DNA from: Lujinxingia litoralis
Lineage (GTDB): Bacteria > Myxococcota_A > Bradymonadia > Bradymonadales > Bradymonadaceae
DNA length: 64,000 bases
Direction: 5' to 3'
NCBI RefSeq assembly: GCF_003260125.1
Contig: NZ_QHKO01000007.1
Location: forward strand, 175,833-239,832
Every line of letters begins with the position of its first letter. Positions within the stretch are counted from its first letter, which is position 1. The notes under the pieces are model-generated. The model did no database searches. It saw only the letters and a list, made by a program, of their open reading frames with translations, and was not told the DNA's origin. Below are positions 43,903-52,520 of the stretch, piece after piece. Position numbers and translations under genes: made by a program.

Positions 43903-43969
43903 ACCCCCCTCGCTTGCTTCGGGTGTTGCCGGTGTGGCGAGTCAAACTCGCCGGGGAGTTGACTCACAT

Positions 43970-44005
43970 AAAAAAAAGCGCCTACCGCCACAGGCGGTAG
44001 ACGCT
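43970..44005 (-). terminator. Terminator of the cupredoxin-like lipoprotein gene
   Basis: The minus strand reads GCGTCTACCGCC, loop TGT, GGCGGTAGGCGC and then a run of eight T residues: a strong rho-independent terminator 24 bases after the stop codon. Confidence 0.92.
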
Positions 44006-44028
44006 CAAAGACGAGCTTAGCGCTCACC

Positions 44029-44403
44029 TCACTCCACGATGATCGTCAGCTGCATACGATCGTTGAAGCGGTTGGAGGCGGCGAACTCACCGGTGGTGTT
44101 AAAGGTATAAGACCACTCTTGGTTCGCGTCGAGGTTCTGGTCGACGTTGAGCGCGGCGATGCTGATGTTGTGACGCTCCGGATCACGGTTCTTGAAGGTG
44201 ACCGTGGTGCCCGCCGGGATGGTCAGGCTGCTGGGCTGGTAGCGGAACTGGTAAAGGACCACCGAGCGGCTTTCCGGCGCGGTCGAGGTCTGAGCGCCCG
44301 AGTCATCGGGCACGTTGTCTTTGCCACCACAGGCAACGGTGAACGCAACAAGGCTGACGAGTACGGCGACGGACATGGCTTTAGCGACAAAACGCGTGAA
44401 CAT
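44029..44403 (-). CDS. Cupredoxin-like lipoprotein lacking the copper site
   Basis: The protein has 124 residues from the ATG at 44403, chosen because GAGGAGGAA lies 6 bases upstream. It has a lipoprotein signal (VAFTVACGG, Cys near residue 25) and a Ser/Asp linker. The mature part follows the plastocyanin order (YQFRYQPSSLTIPAGTTVTF, KNRDPERHNISI), which keeps the first His ligand. At the end, where plastocyanins have C-x-x-H-x-x-M, it reads EFAASNRFNDRMQLTIIVE, so the Cys and second His are missing. It is probably a structural or binding protein rather than an electron carrier. Confidence 0.8.
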   Translation of the reverse strand: MFTRFVAKAMSVAVLVSLVAFTVACGGKDNVPDDSGAQTSTAPESRSVVLYQFRYQPSSLTIPAGTTVTFKNRDPERHNISIAALNVDQNLDANQEWSYTFNTTGEFAASNRFNDRMQLTIIVE

Positions 44404-44635
44404 GGAATTCCTCCTCAACATAGAGCCAGTTCGGATCAAAAGGACGCGGCGACGCGGGGATGTTAATCAGCAGGCATCTTCATCAAGCGTCGGCTGCAGG
44501 TTGCAAAAGATACAAGTCCCGGATGGAAAGTCAATGGCGCCCCTGTGAGCAAAGCGCTTGGCTCGGTGTAACGCCGTGTTACTCTGGATTGAGCTTCATG
44601 GTCGGGGGGAGCGTTTACCGGACAAGGAGCGGGCA

Positions 44636-47449
44636 TTGGACTGGAAAATACATCAACAGATTGCACGGGTGGCATTGGAGCGGCGTCTGCTTGAATTTGA
44701 CGTCGTCTCTCAATGCCTCTTCGAGCTGGGGCGGCTCGCCGACGAGGGACAGGCGCCGACGGTTCGGCACTGGAAGGAGCGAGGGTGGCTTGAGGCGTCT
44801 GAGCTGGAGACGGTGCTTCGGGCGTTGGGCTACGAGGGGGAAGAAGCCGCTGTGGCGTCGGCGCCATTTCAGCGGCCGGCGGCTGGCGCGGGGGAGGAGC
44901 AGGCGGTGACCTCCCGTTTCGGACTGCGGATCTCGGCTCGGGGGCGAGCGGGAGTCGAAGGGCTGGGGTTGGAGGGCAGCACCGAGGTTGCCGGGGATGG
45001 CCGCGACGAAGTGCGCACCAGGGTTCAGGGCGTGGCCGCGGCCTGGGCAACTCCGGCCTGGCGAAGTGCCGAGGAGACGGGACGTCACTTCGCCTTTGAG
45101 AACACCGAGGTCTATCAGCCGGCGCTCCGGGCCGGCGAGTTCCTCAGCGGACAGGCCCGCTACGAGCTCGGAGGCCCCCTGGGAGGCGGAGGTGGTGGGA
45201 GCGTGCTCTCGGCCCATGACAGGGTGTTGGGGCGGGTGGTGGCGATGAAAATCGCGAGCCCCTCTACGCGTCACGATGCCCGCGCGGTGGTGCGTTTTCT
45301 GGCGGAAGCTCAGATCACCGGTCAGCTCGAGCATCCCCACATCATGCCCATCTACGATGTGGGCGTGCTCGACGACGGTCGCGTCTACTACACCATGCAA
45401 CGAGTCAACCGGCCCTCGCTGGCGCAGGTGATCAAGGGGCTGCGTTGTCGGGAGCCGGCGTACCTTGAGGAGTACACCTTGCCGCGCCTGCTGAGCATGA
45501 TGAAGCAGGTTGCCGGGGCCCTCCATTACGCGCACGCCCGCGGGGTGGTGCATCGCGATCTCAAGCCTTCCAACATCATGCTGGGAGAGTACGGGGAAGT
45601 GTTGGTGATGGACTGGGGCGTGGCTCATGTCAGCGGCGACCGGGTGCATACGAAGCTCGACGCGCGGGATGAGCCCGGCGCTGGCCAGACCCTGGGGACG
45701 CCGGCTTACATGTCGCCGGAGCAAGCCCGGGGACGGCTGGACCTGGTCGACGCCCGCAGCGATGTCTACGGCCTCGGAGCGGTGCTTTATGAGTTGCTCA
45801 CGCTGGAGCCTCCCTTCGACGGTAAAGATGCTGCCGAGACGATGTGGCGTGTGGTGGAGAGCGAGCTGATTCGCCCCTCGGAGCGGGGCTGCGACCTCTG
45901 GCCGTTGAGCCGGGAGCTTGAGGCGATTTGTTTGCGGGCGATGGCGCGCGAGCAAGAGAAACGTTACCCCAGCGCGCGTGCTTTTGAAGAGGCGCTGGAG
46001 GGCGAACTCCATGCCCTGCGTCGGGCCCCGATCGCGGAGGGGCTAGAGCGGGGGCAAGCGCTATTGGCCGATTACCGCGACGCGCTCCGAGAGGAGCGCG
46101 ACCTCTGGCGTGAGATCGAGGCCCGGGCCGGTACGCTAAAGCCCTGGGAGTCGATCGAACGCAAGCGCGCGCTCTGGGCCCTGGAGGACGCGTTTCTCCA
46201 GGCGAAGCGCCAGGGCGTTGCGACCTTCGGGGAGGCGGTGCGACGCTTCCAGCAAGTGCTGTGGATCGACGGGCAGGAGCCGCGAGCCCGCGCGGGGATG
46301 GCCGAGCTCTATTGGGAGCGCTATGTCGCGGCAAAAGAGCGCAACGATATGGCGGAGATGCTCCATTCCGAGTCGATGGTACGGGACTATGGCGGGGCAG
46401 CGTACGCTGAGCGTTTCGGGCGCTGTGCAGAGGTGCAGATTAGCACCCGGCCTCCCGGGGCCGAGGTGACCCTCTTCCCCTATCAGGAGCTCGATCGCCG
46501 GCGAGTGGTCGCCGATGAGCGGCAGGTCGGGACCACCCCGGTGAGACTGCCCACGCTGGAGAGCGGCAGCTACATGATGGTGCTTCAGCGTGCGGGGTCG
46601 GCGCCGGTCCGCGCGCCCCTCTTTGTGGAGGTGGGAGAGCGCGAGCTGACGGTGTGCGTCGACCTGCCGGCCGACCACCGGGTGACGCCGGGCTTTGTCT
46701 ATGTGGCCGGCGGTCTTTGCACCCTGGGAGGCGATCCGGAGGCGCTTCATCCCGGGCCTGCCCGTGAAGTGGAGCTGGCATCCTTTTTCTGCGCGCGCCT
46801 CCCGGTGACCTTTCGGGAGTATCTGGAGTGGCTCGACGAGCTCAGCGCCACCGACCTGCAACAGGCCCGGGAGCATGCTCCCAGGACCCGGCTCGATGGC
46901 GGGACGCTGGCTTTCTTTGAGGCGTCGACCGGGCGCTGGTTGCCCTCGCCAGTCCTCATTGAGGGGCCGATGCGCGAGCGCTATGCCCGAGACGCCGACC
47001 ATGAGCTCGATGTGCCCGTGGTGGGCATCAGCGCGATGGATGCACAGGCTTACTGCCAGTGGCGTGGACAGCGCGATGATCGGCCCTACCGCCTGCTCAC
47101 CGAAGACGAGTGGGAGAAGGCCGGGCGCGGCGTGGATGGTCGCTTCTTCCCCTGGGGAAGTCGCTTTGACGCGACCTTCTGCAAGATGCGCGACTCTCGG
47201 CCGGAGTTCAGTCAGCCGGAGCCGGTCGGCGTCTTTTTGGACGATATTTCTCCTTACGGGGTGCGCGACTTAAGCGGGGGCGTGCAGGAATGGTGCGCCG
47301 GGACCGGCAAGGAGAGCGCACTTCGGGCGGTGCGCGGGGGCAGCTGGATGCTGGACGAGCGTGCCTGCCGCCTGGCCAGCCGTCGACGGGTGCTGGCCTC
47401 GGCGCGCTCGGGCGACATCGGCTTTCGTCTGGCTTACGACGCCAACTGA
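44636..47449 (+). CDS. Ser/Thr protein kinase - PEGA - SUMF1 domain protein
   Basis: The protein has 937 residues from the TTG at 44636, which has AAGGAG six bases upstream; the frame is open back to 44558 without a better start. After a 175-residue N-terminal region comes an active-looking kinase: GGPLGGGGGGSVLSAHD loop, catalytic Lys in VVAMKIA, VVHRDLKPSNIML (near residue 305), DWG in place of DFG, GTPAYMSPEQ. A helical linker follows, then a PEGA domain (600-682) and a SUMF1 domain (682-937: PVVGISAMDAQAYCQWRGQR, LLTEDEWEKAGRGVDG, RAVRGGSWM). The FGE catalytic Cys pair is not evident. It ends 16 bp inside the convergent comM gene. Confidence 0.9.
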   Translation: MDWKIHQQIARVALERRLLEFDVVSQCLFELGRLADEGQAPTVRHWKERGWLEASELETVLRALGYEGEEAAVASAPFQRPAAGAGEEQAVTSRFGLRISARGRAGVEGLGLEGSTEVAGDGRDEVRTRVQGVAAAWATPAWRSAEETGRHFAFENTEVYQPALRAGEFLSGQARYELGGPLGGGGGGSVLSAHDRVLGRVVAMKIASPSTRHDARAVVRFLAEAQITGQLEHPHIMPIYDVGVLDDGRVYYTMQRVNRPSLAQVIKGLRCREPAYLEEYTLPRLLSMMKQVAGALHYAHARGVVHRDLKPSNIMLGEYGEVLVMDWGVAHVSGDRVHTKLDARDEPGAGQTLGTPAYMSPEQARGRLDLVDARSDVYGLGAVLYELLTLEPPFDGKDAAETMWRVVESELIRPSERGCDLWPLSRELEAICLRAMAREQEKRYPSARAFEEALEGELHALRRAPIAEGLERGQALLADYRDALREERDLWREIEARAGTLKPWESIERKRALWALEDAFLQAKRQGVATFGEAVRRFQQVLWIDGQEPRARAGMAELYWERYVAAKERNDMAEMLHSESMVRDYGGAAYAERFGRCAEVQISTRPPGAEVTLFPYQELDRRRVVADERQVGTTPVRLPTLESGSYMMVLQRAGSAPVRAPLFVEVGERELTVCVDLPADHRVTPGFVYVAGGLCTLGGDPEALHPGPAREVELASFFCARLPVTFREYLEWLDELSATDLQQAREHAPRTRLDGGTLAFFEASTGRWLPSPVLIEGPMRERYARDADHELDVPVVGISAMDAQAYCQWRGQRDDRPYRLLTEDEWEKAGRGVDGRFFPWGSRFDATFCKMRDSRPEFSQPEPVGVFLDDISPYGVRDLSGGVQEWCAGTGKESALRAVRGGSWMLDERACRLASRRRVLASARSGDIGFRLAYDAN

Positions 47450-48996
47450 GCGTCCAGGGGGCGATCCAGCGAGCGGTAGTGAATGGCCTCGGCCAGGTGC
47501 GGCATCTCAATGTTCGGGGAGCCCGCCAGGTCGGCGATGGTGCGCGCGACCTTGAGCATCCGATCGCAACTTCGGGCGCTCAGCCCGAGGCGCTCCACCA
47601 CCTGGCCGAGCATCCGATGACACCCCTCATCCAGCGCGCAGTAGCGGCGGAGCTGATCGGGGCCCATCTGGCTGTTGGCGTGACGTCCGCTGAGGTGGAG
47701 GCGCTCCCGCTGCCGGTCGCGGGCGGTCTGCACCCGCTGGCGGATCGCGGCAGAGGCCTCCGAGGGTTTGGCGCGCCGCAATTCGTCGTAGGGGACCGCC
47801 GGGACCCCGATATGGATGTCGATCCGATCGAGAAGCGGTCCGCTCAGCCGGGAGCGGTAGCGTTTGATCTCGTCGAGCGAGCACGAACACCGCCGGGCCG
47901 GGTTTCCAAAATGTCCGCAGCGACAGGGGTTCATGGCGGCGACCAGCATCACATCGGCGGGAAAGGTCAGGCTGACCAGGCTGCGGGTGAGTGTGACCTG
48001 GCCGTTCTCCAGGGGCTGGCGCAGCGTTTCTAGAGAGTTGCGCCGAAACTCGGGCAGCTCGTCGAGAAAGAGCACCCCGTTGTGGGCCATGCTCAGTTCG
48101 CCCGGACGAGGCACGCCGGAGCCGCCGCCGACCAGGCCCACCTCGCTGATCGTATGATGGGGCGCGCGAAAGGGGCGCTCGGCGATCCAGGGCGTGTGGG
48201 AGGGGAGGCGACCGGTGACGCTGTAGATCTTGGTCGTCTCCAGGGCTTCCTCAAAGCTCATCTGGGGCAGGATCGTGGCCAGGCGCCGGGCCAGCATGCT
48301 CTTGCCCGAACCGGGCGGCCCGATCATCAACACGTTATGCGCCCCGGCCGCGGCCACCTCCAGGGCTCGCCGCGCCGGGAGTTGCCCGCAGACCTGAGAG
48401 AAGTCGAGTTCTACCGTTGGTGCCGGGTCGGCGAGGAGATGGGGCCCGGGGGCTTCGGGCTGCTTTGGGGCGCGTGCTTGCATCAGAGCGACCAGCTCGG
48501 AGAGGTGCTCAATCCCGAGCACGTCCACCGAGCGCACCACCGCGGCTTCGGCCGCATTCTCCTGCGGGACCATCACGCCCTTAAGCCCCATATCTCTGGC
48601 GAGTATCGCCATGGCCAGCGCGCCGCGAATGGGGCGCACGCGTCCGTCCAGGGCCAGCTCCCCGGCCACCAGGTAGTCCTTGAGCCGGGGGGCGTCGTCG
48701 CGGGGAGGCACCACGCCCTGGGCGCGCAAGATGGCCAGGGCGATCGGCAGATCAAAGGCGGTGCCGTCTTTGCGGATGTTCGCCGGCGCCAGGTTCACCG
48801 TGACCCGACGATCGACGGGAAACTCCAGCGTCAGGTTCTCAATGGCCGCCTGCACCCGCAGTCGACTCTCGCGAACCGCGTTGTCGGGCAGGCCCACCAG
48901 GTGAAAGGCCGGCAGGCCCACGGCAAAGTCGATTTCGATGTCGACCTGACGGGCGTCAACGCCCAGCAGGGTGGCGGAATGCACGCGTGTGATCAT
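47434..48996 (-). CDS. comM: YifB/ComM-family Mg-chelatase-like AAA+ protein
   Basis: This 520-residue ATPase has the N-terminal domain of the family (SATLLGVDARQVDIEIDF, LPAFHLVGLPDNAVRESR) and the AAA+ core: MIGPPGSGKSMLARRLA (Walker A, near residue 230), FLDELPEF (Walker B) and the C-terminal Mg-chelatase-like segment with CRCGHFGNPARRCSC. In naturally competent bacteria ComM is a helicase that extends branch migration of incoming DNA, but homologues occur in most bacteria. Its stop codon lies 16 bp inside the kinase gene on the other strand. No other competence gene is in the window. Confidence 0.93.
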   Translation of the reverse strand: MITRVHSATLLGVDARQVDIEIDFAVGLPAFHLVGLPDNAVRESRLRVQAAIENLTLEFPVDRRVTVNLAPANIRKDGTAFDLPIALAILRAQGVVPPRDDAPRLKDYLVAGELALDGRVRPIRGALAMAILARDMGLKGVMVPQENAAEAAVVRSVDVLGIEHLSELVALMQARAPKQPEAPGPHLLADPAPTVELDFSQVCGQLPARRALEVAAAGAHNVLMIGPPGSGKSMLARRLATILPQMSFEEALETTKIYSVTGRLPSHTPWIAERPFRAPHHTISEVGLVGGGSGVPRPGELSMAHNGVLFLDELPEFRRNSLETLRQPLENGQVTLTRSLVSLTFPADVMLVAAMNPCRCGHFGNPARRCSCSLDEIKRYRSRLSGPLLDRIDIHIGVPAVPYDELRRAKPSEASAAIRQRVQTARDRQRERLHLSGRHANSQMGPDQLRRYCALDEGCHRMLGQVVERLGLSARSCDRMLKVARTIADLAGSPNIEMPHLAEAIHYRSLDRPLDAQLAS

Positions 48997-49148
48997 CGTC
49001 TGGCTCCCGGATCGGTGGAGTGGAGGTGCCTGCCAACCGGCAGAGCACCCGCGGGTTCTGCTGATCCTGTTATCGACGCCGCCGAGACGATCTTGCGTTT
49101 AGGGTCGTATTTTTCCCTACACCTACGAGCGCGCCCACCATCCGGGCA

Positions 49149-49197
49149 TAAAAAAGCCGCCCTCGCGCTGGCGGTGCAGCGGCGCGCGGCGGCTTTG
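49149..49197 (-). terminator. Probable terminator of the GST gene
   Basis: On the minus strand an imperfect stem (AAGCCGCC pairing with GGCGGCTT, GC-rich interior) is followed by six T residues, 27 bases after the GST stop codon. Confidence 0.7.
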
Positions 49198-49223
49198 GGG
49201 GGGGAAGGCCCGGGCTTTGCGAC

Positions 49224-50207
49224 TCAGGAGATGCGGGCCAGCTGACCGGGCAGGCGCTCGCGATCGTGCTCCGCCAGGAAGTCGAGCAGGGGCCCGACCG
49301 GTACGACCCGGGTCGGGTTAATCATGTCGTGGCTGTAGTAGTAGTGCTCTTTGATATGATCGATGTGGCAGGTCTCGGCCACGCCGGGCATCTGGTAAAT
49401 CTCCAGCAGATAGTTCCACAGGTTGGGCAGCTCGTAGACATGGCGCAGGTTGCACTTGAAGTGCCCGTAGTACACCGGATCAAAGCGAAGCAGCGTGGTG
49501 AAGAGGCAGATATCGGCCTCGCTGAAGGAGTCCCCGGCCAGGTAGCGATGCGTGCTCAGATGGCGCTCCCAGTGCCCCAGCGCGTCGAAGAGCTCGGTCA
49601 GGGCCTCCTGGTAGGCCTTCTGGCTGGTGGCGAAGCCGCTGCGGTAGACGCCATTGTTGACCGGCTCGTAGATCGCGTCGATGCGCTCGTCGATCAAGGA
49701 GCGCAGCGCTTCGGGGGCCAGATCCACCGGTTGGGAGGCCAGCGGCCGAAACACCGTCGAGAACATGCGGATGATCTCGCGGGACTCGTTGTTGACGATC
49801 GTCTCCTCTTCGCGGTCCCAGAGCACCGGCACGGTCACGCGCCCCGAGTAGGTGGAATCGGCCTGGAGATAGAGCTCGCGCAGGAAGGCCAGGCCCGAGA
49901 CGCGATCGCCGGTGGCGCCGGGGAAGTCCTTATCAAAGGTCCACCCATCGTCGAGCATGTGGGGATGCACCACCGAGACGTCGATGGCGTCTTCCAGCCC
50001 CAGCAGCGCGCGCGCGATCAGCGTGCGGTGGGCCCAGGGACAGGCATGCGAGACGTAGAGGTGGTAGCGACCGGGTGTGAGCGCAAAGCGGGCCCCGGGC
50101 TCGTCGACCACCTGATGCCGAAACGTGGTGGGATCACGCTGAAAATGCCCTTCGTTGTTGCGCACCCATGTGTCGCTACGCCAGACTCCATCGACCATGA
50201 CGCCCAT
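49224..50207 (-). CDS. Glutathionyl-hydroquinone reductase-like GST (Xi class)
   Basis: The protein has 327 residues; AAGGAG lies 7 bases before the ATG at 50207. The N-terminal thioredoxin-like domain carries the catalytic Cys in YVSHACPWAHRTLIA (near residue 60), as in Xi-class YqjG/PcpF enzymes. The C-terminal helical domain includes DSFSEADICLFTTLLRFDPV and YYYSHDMINPTRVVPVGP. These enzymes remove glutathione from glutathionyl-hydroquinones or reduce related adducts. No quinone-degradation genes lie beside it, so a general detoxifying role is likely. The length fits the class (320-330). Confidence 0.9.
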   Translation of the reverse strand: MGVMVDGVWRSDTWVRNNEGHFQRDPTTFRHQVVDEPGARFALTPGRYHLYVSHACPWAHRTLIARALLGLEDAIDVSVVHPHMLDDGWTFDKDFPGATGDRVSGLAFLRELYLQADSTYSGRVTVPVLWDREEETIVNNESREIIRMFSTVFRPLASQPVDLAPEALRSLIDERIDAIYEPVNNGVYRSGFATSQKAYQEALTELFDALGHWERHLSTHRYLAGDSFSEADICLFTTLLRFDPVYYGHFKCNLRHVYELPNLWNYLLEIYQMPGVAETCHIDHIKEHYYYSHDMINPTRVVPVGPLLDFLAEHDRERLPGQLARIS

Positions 50208-50531
50208 AGACGGCTCCTTGTGGAAAACTCTGTGTATAAACCGGGCGCGCGCCGGTGAAACGCGCGCCCCTTCTCGTTGTCAGCCAGGGACTTAAGCACC
50301 CCGATGATGAGGGACAAGCACATCGGCGATGACGCGCGCGGGCTCACCCGAAGGCTGCGCCGTGGCCTTCACGGCCAGCGCCGCGCCCGGCAAGGCGGAG
50401 TGGAGCATCGCACACTTCCCTCAATTCTCAATGTGTTCAAAAGCCGTTCGCATCTCGAATTGCGTGTTTAGCTTGAATGTGCGAGGGGTTCAATAGATGT
50501 TCATTTTCAACCTGAAGAGTCGAATTATTCC
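50208..50531. other. Intergenic region between divergent GST and regulator genes
   Basis: This 324-bp gap has no gene. The last 100 bp before the regulator start are clearly AT-richer than the surroundings and probably hold its promoter. Loose direct repeats of the form AATGTG occur near 50430 and 50476, but no clear palindromic operator was found by eye. Confidence 0.4.
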
Positions 50532-51446
50532 ATGAGCACTGAGGACGAAGCCACACTCAACATCGGAGCGCTCTCCACGGCGACCGGTGTGCCCGTGGAG
50601 ACCATCCGCACCTGGGAGCGCCGCTATGGCTTTCCCTCGTCCCGTCGTAACGAAGCCGGCCACCGCATCTACGATCTGGAGACCATCGAGCAGATGCGGC
50701 TGATCACCGCGGTGTTGGCCGTGGGCTATCGCCCCTCCCAGCTCCAGGGGCGCACGTGCCAGGAGCTGGAGGAGCTGCTGGCGCGCAGCGCTCCGGAGGC
50801 GCCGGTCAGCGAAGCGCCGGCGGCGCCCCTGGGAGACGATAACGAGGGCTGGCTGGAGCGCTGGCTCCAGGCCGTGGGGCAGCTCGATCGCGAGCGCTTA
50901 GAAGGTCTGATGCGTATGGGCTGGAGCCGCCTAAACGCGTTGGACTTTGTCGAAGAGCGGGTCGGCCCCTTTCTGGTGGCGCTTGGCGAGGCCTGGGCCT
51001 CGGGGCGGCTGAGCGTGCTCCATGAGCATTTCGCCAGTGAGTGCGTGCGGGACTTTCTGGTCGCCGCCTGGCGCCCGCTCAGCGACCTGGCCCGGGGCCA
51101 CACGGTGGTGCTGGCCACGCTCAGCGGCGAACGGCATTGCCTGGGGCTGCATATGGCCGCGCTGATCGCGGCGGTGGCCAACCAGCGGGTGATCTTTCTG
51201 GGGACCGACGCCCCGGCCGAAGACATCGCCGGCGCGGCCCGGCAGGCCGAGGCCCGGGGCGTCGCGTTGAGCATGTCGCAGTATGCCGACCCGGAGTCCT
51301 CCCGCGCTTATTTGGAGAGGTTGCGCGGGCTCGTCGAGCCGACGATCGACATCATCGTTGGCGGGACCGGGGCGCCCGACGACATTCGCGGCGTGCACCG
51401 CCTCCAGGGCTTCCGGGCCTACTACGACTTTTTTCGAGCGTGGTAG
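50532..51446 (+). CDS. MerR-family regulator with B12-binding domain (CarH/CarA-like)
   Basis: The protein has 304 residues. The N-terminal MerR helix-turn-helix contains VETIRTWERRYGFPSSRR and GHRIYD. After a Pro/Ala linker, a helical cap domain carries W-x9-E-H (WASGRLSVLHEH, near residue 155), the adenosyl-group contact seen in CarH. The cobalamin-binding domain has SGERHCLGLHM, which supplies the E-x-H-x-x-G motif with the cobalt-ligand His near residue 201. CarH-type repressors bind DNA as tetramers in the dark and fall apart when light breaks the Co-C bond of adenosylcobalamin. The target genes are not obvious. It converges on xdhC with a 14-bp gap. Confidence 0.88.
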   Translation: MSTEDEATLNIGALSTATGVPVETIRTWERRYGFPSSRRNEAGHRIYDLETIEQMRLITAVLAVGYRPSQLQGRTCQELEELLARSAPEAPVSEAPAAPLGDDNEGWLERWLQAVGQLDRERLEGLMRMGWSRLNALDFVEERVGPFLVALGEAWASGRLSVLHEHFASECVRDFLVAAWRPLSDLARGHTVVLATLSGERHCLGLHMAALIAAVANQRVIFLGTDAPAEDIAGAARQAEARGVALSMSQYADPESSRAYLERLRGLVEPTIDIIVGGTGAPDDIRGVHRLQGFRAYYDFFRAW

Positions 51447-51460
51447 CCCGCGCCGGCACG

Positions 51461-52468
51461 TCAGGCCGGGGCCGGGGCGGCAAATGGGAAGAGGCGCTCG
51501 CGCTCGCGCAAGATCTCGGCGGCCACGCTGATAGCGATTTCTTCCGGGGTGTTGCTCGTCATCGGTAGCCCGATCGGGGCGTAGAGGCGGTCGATGGCCT
51601 CCTGCGCGACGTCGGCCTCGCGTAGGGCGCCGCGGATGCGCGTAAGCTTGGCCGGCGCCCCCATCACACCCACATAAGGGAAGGGGCCCCGGACCACGCC
51701 CAAAAGGCCGCGGATGTCGTCGTCGACGTTGGCGCTCATGACCACCACGTGGGTCCACTCCGGCTGCCGAATCAGCGCTCCGGCCTCGGCGTAGTCCTCG
51801 ACCACGATCTTATGGGTGGCAAAGTCGTTTTGCTGCAGCGTGAACACGTCGGCGCGGGTGTCGAAAATCGTCACCGTGTAGCCCAGCTGCGCCATGACCC
51901 GGGAGAGCGCCAGCCCGCAGTGGCCGCCGCCCAGAATGGCCACGCGCTTGACGTTTAAGAGTTGGGCGCGCAGCTCAAAGCCGGCTCCCTGCTGCTCAAA
52001 GCTCAGCGGCGGCAGAGCCGCGGGGCGCTCCTCATCGAGCGTCAGCCCCCCGGGGCCGACCACCACCGTACCCGGGGCGTCGGCGTCTAAGAGCGCCAGA
52101 ATGCGCCGCACCTCCCCGATCTTGGCAGGTCCCAGCACATACGAGAGGTTGGTCTGGCGGCCCGCACAAAAGAGCCCGCTGCGCTCCCCGCGACTGGCTT
52201 TGCGGCGATGCTCCAGCTCCCGCACCTCCACCCGGGCCGCGCCACTCTTAACCCACGCCTCAAGGGTTGCGGCGGCCCGAGCAATGAGCTCGCCCTCCAT
52301 CACCCCGCCCCCGATGGTGCCGGCGGTGTCGCCCCGAGGATCCACCGCCAGCGTTGCGCCGGTGGTCCCCGGCGAGTGGCGGCTGTGCCAGGCCACGTGC
52401 GTCAGGTGCACCGGGTGGTTGGCTTCCAGGCGCGTGAGCACCCATCGCCATAGATTCGGGTCAAGCAC
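51461..52468 (-). CDS. xdhC: XdhC-family molybdenum-cofactor maturation protein
   Basis: The protein has 335 residues from the GTG at 52468, which has AGAGGA seven bases upstream; the frame is open to a TTG at 52489. The N-terminal XdhC domain has ATLAVDPRGDTAGTIGGGVM, with conserved Gly-Gly-Gly. The C-terminal Rossmann-like domain has RVAILGGGHCGLALSRVMAQ and FPYVGVMGAPAKLTRI. XdhC adds the terminal sulfur ligand to the molybdenum cofactor and loads it into xanthine dehydrogenase. It is the last gene of xdhA-xdhB-xdhC, about 50 bp after xdhB. Confidence 0.92.
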   Translation of the reverse strand: MLDPNLWRWVLTRLEANHPVHLTHVAWHSRHSPGTTGATLAVDPRGDTAGTIGGGVMEGELIARAAATLEAWVKSGAARVEVRELEHRRKASRGERSGLFCAGRQTNLSYVLGPAKIGEVRRILALLDADAPGTVVVGPGGLTLDEERPAALPPLSFEQQGAGFELRAQLLNVKRVAILGGGHCGLALSRVMAQLGYTVTIFDTRADVFTLQQNDFATHKIVVEDYAEAGALIRQPEWTHVVVMSANVDDDIRGLLGVVRGPFPYVGVMGAPAKLTRIRGALREADVAQEAIDRLYAPIGLPMTSNTPEEIAISVAAEILRERERLFPFAAPAPA

Positions 52469-52520
52469 TGCAGATCCTCTCGGGGGCAAAAGGGGAGGGC
52501 GGCCCGGCTAACGCCGGGCC

